Of a DNA stretch of 64,000 nucleotides, positions 63,191 through 64,000 are shown in pieces. The stretch is from NCBI GenBank assembly GCA_003131315.1, contig PKUV01000180.1, positions 1 to 64,000 on the forward strand. The letters are read 5' to 3'. Every line of letters begins with the position of its first letter. Within the stretch, counting starts at the first letter, position 1. Under the pieces are notes generated by a model. The model was given only the letters and a program-made list of their open reading frames with translations. It was not told the DNA's origin and searched no databases. This DNA comes from Acidobacteriaceae bacterium (GTDB lineage Bacteria > Acidobacteriota > Terriglobia > Terriglobales > Acidobacteriaceae). Both the position numbers and the translations under genes were made by a program.

Positions 63191-63449
63191 TCTTTCCGAA
63201 TCTAATGCCAGGTCTCCCCAAAATCTGCGGCTGTCCGCGACGCCGGCCCGTGACCGCCATCGGCTGACGAGACAGGGCTGGATCGGATCTGATTCCGTGG
63301 GCCTAACCGCGTCCTCAAACCCATCGTGATCCAGCCCTGCAAGGTCCCCAAGGCAAAACGTTAAGCACCTTGCGGTGGATAACGTCACGCCGGGGAAAGT
63401 GAAGGCTCCTCTTCTTGCATCGAAACTTGAACGGCGCTGATGTGCGGCT
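63191..63449. repeat. Gap with a long-range inverted repeat
   Basis: No gene is seen in this gap. CAGGGCTGGATC (63273-63284) and GATCCAGCCCTG (63328-63339) are exact 12-bp inverse copies with 43 nt between. They would fold in the 5' leader of the SGNH gene on the minus strand. No terminator follows the cytochrome gene at 63450. Confidence 0.7.
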
Positions 63450-64000
63450 CTACTTTTTTATGGGCAATTTGGGCTTTCCCGTCTTGGCAGCACCGACGGA
63501 GCCATCCGCATTGTGGGCGACCGCGTGGCACATCAGCGTGCACGTGTTGGTACTGCGGTTGTAAGCAATCGGAGCGCCGTTGTTTTCTCCAACGACGTTG
63601 GCGTCAAAATTCACGAGGCGCTCCCCAGTGATGCTCGGGGACGTTGCGCCCATACCATGGGCTGTGTGGCATACCGAGCAACTGAAGCCGTACTGGGATA
63701 TGTGCAGGCTGTGTTGAGTGAAGCTGGTATTGCCGACGATCTGGGTCAGGTCGTGACACTTCGCGCACATAGCATACGGCCCGGTGAAGGTCAGGTCGGG
63801 ATTGGGGAAAAGGTTCGTGACCACCCCGCCCGGAACTGCGGCCTGGCTGAATTGATAGTTGCGCTCGAGGATGTGCGAGTTGTTCGATCCGTGGGGGCCG
63901 TTCGGGCCGGCGCCGCCGAACTCGCGATTGTCGTCGCTGTTATGACAATCGGTGCAGAAGATGCGCGTTCCCATCGCGCGCGCAGACGCCGTTCCATTCT
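63450..64000 (-). CDS. Multiheme cytochrome c, C-terminal part (cut by window edge)
   Basis: At least 183 residues up to the window edge. Reading on upstream of the ORF track's ATG stays open (NGTASARAM), so the gene continues beyond the window. Heme sites: CTDCH, CAKCH, CSVCH and CTLMCH, the last with three residues between the cysteines (CxxxCH). Gly/Asn-rich segments (GGAGPNGPHGSNNSH) surround them. It is probably a periplasmic or outer-surface decaheme-type cytochrome. The N-terminus and total heme count cannot be seen. Confidence 0.88.
   Translation of the reverse strand, partial: NGTASARAMGTRIFCTDCHNSDDNREFGGAGPNGPHGSNNSHILERNYQFSQAAVPGGVVTNLFPNPDLTFTGPYAMCAKCHDLTQIVGNTSFTQHSLHISQYGFSCSVCHTAHGMGATSPSITGERLVNFDANVVGENNGAPIAYNRSTNTCTLMCHAVAHNADGSVGAAKTGKPKLPIKK

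Overview
The window looks like chromosomal DNA of a high-GC, Gram-negative-type soil or sediment bacterium, most likely an acidobacterium (Terriglobia/Koribacter-like). This is inferred from gene content and style: DUF885 hydrolase, Wzi/Wza-type outer-membrane export, large multiheme c-type cytochromes beside a Rieske/cytochrome b complex, FNR-like palindromes, and interspersed REP-like hairpins with a REP-associated tyrosine transposase. There is no rRNA or tRNA to confirm it.

Layout. 1-734: no convincing gene; a terminator-like hairpin and then about 600 nt rich in hairpins, a candidate structured RNA. 735-3647: a secreted protein of unknown function and a DUF885 hydrolase. 3648-9549: a galactose operon (Na+/sugar symporter, small membrane protein, galK, galE, galT) behind a sigma70-like promoter with an embedded 17-bp palindrome. 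9690-26231 (minus strand): a 12-gene exopolysaccharide operon. Its first gene is a NusG-family antiterminator, followed by a PAP2-Wzi fusion, Wza-like exporter, Wzz-like protein, polymerase, glycosyltransferases, flippase, acyltransferase, polyprenyl-phosphate sugar transferase and a CapD-type dehydratase. 26712-30840: assimilatory sulfate reduction (sulfite reductase, two siroheme-synthesis enzymes, APS reductase) preceded by a Cys-rich leader ORF and an intrinsic terminator, a probable cysteine attenuator. 30996-33853: glucokinase and a sugar-porter MFS transporter.

34126-52184: a respiratory/electron-transfer island. It holds a one-heme outer-membrane-type protein, a cupredoxin, a GltD-like FAD/FeS oxidoreductase, Rieske protein, split cytochrome b, an 8-heme cytochrome, smaller cytochromes, a NapC-like protein, a 19-heme cytochrome with a separate cytochrome b, and a 13-heme cytochrome fused to its own cytochrome b. 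Quinol oxidation by the Rieske/b complex or by the cytochrome b modules probably feeds electrons into the multiheme proteins. 52185-54390: a DUF4145 gene and a RAYT transposase among three REP hairpins. 54400-57772: a Crp/Fnr regulator, an ABM-like protein and two TPR paralogues. Four TGTGA-N6-TCAC palindromes lie upstream of respiratory and neighbouring genes and could form a local regulon. 57863-63190: a fatty acyl-AMP ligase, acyl carrier protein, MBOAT acyltransferase and SGNH/TPR protein, resembling a Dlt-like acylation system. 63450-64000: the C-terminal part of another multiheme cytochrome, cut by the window edge.

A recurring oddity is short tandem duplications (8-15 bp) at gene junctions, several starting exactly at a stop codon. 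All calls come from reading the sequence; no database search was run.
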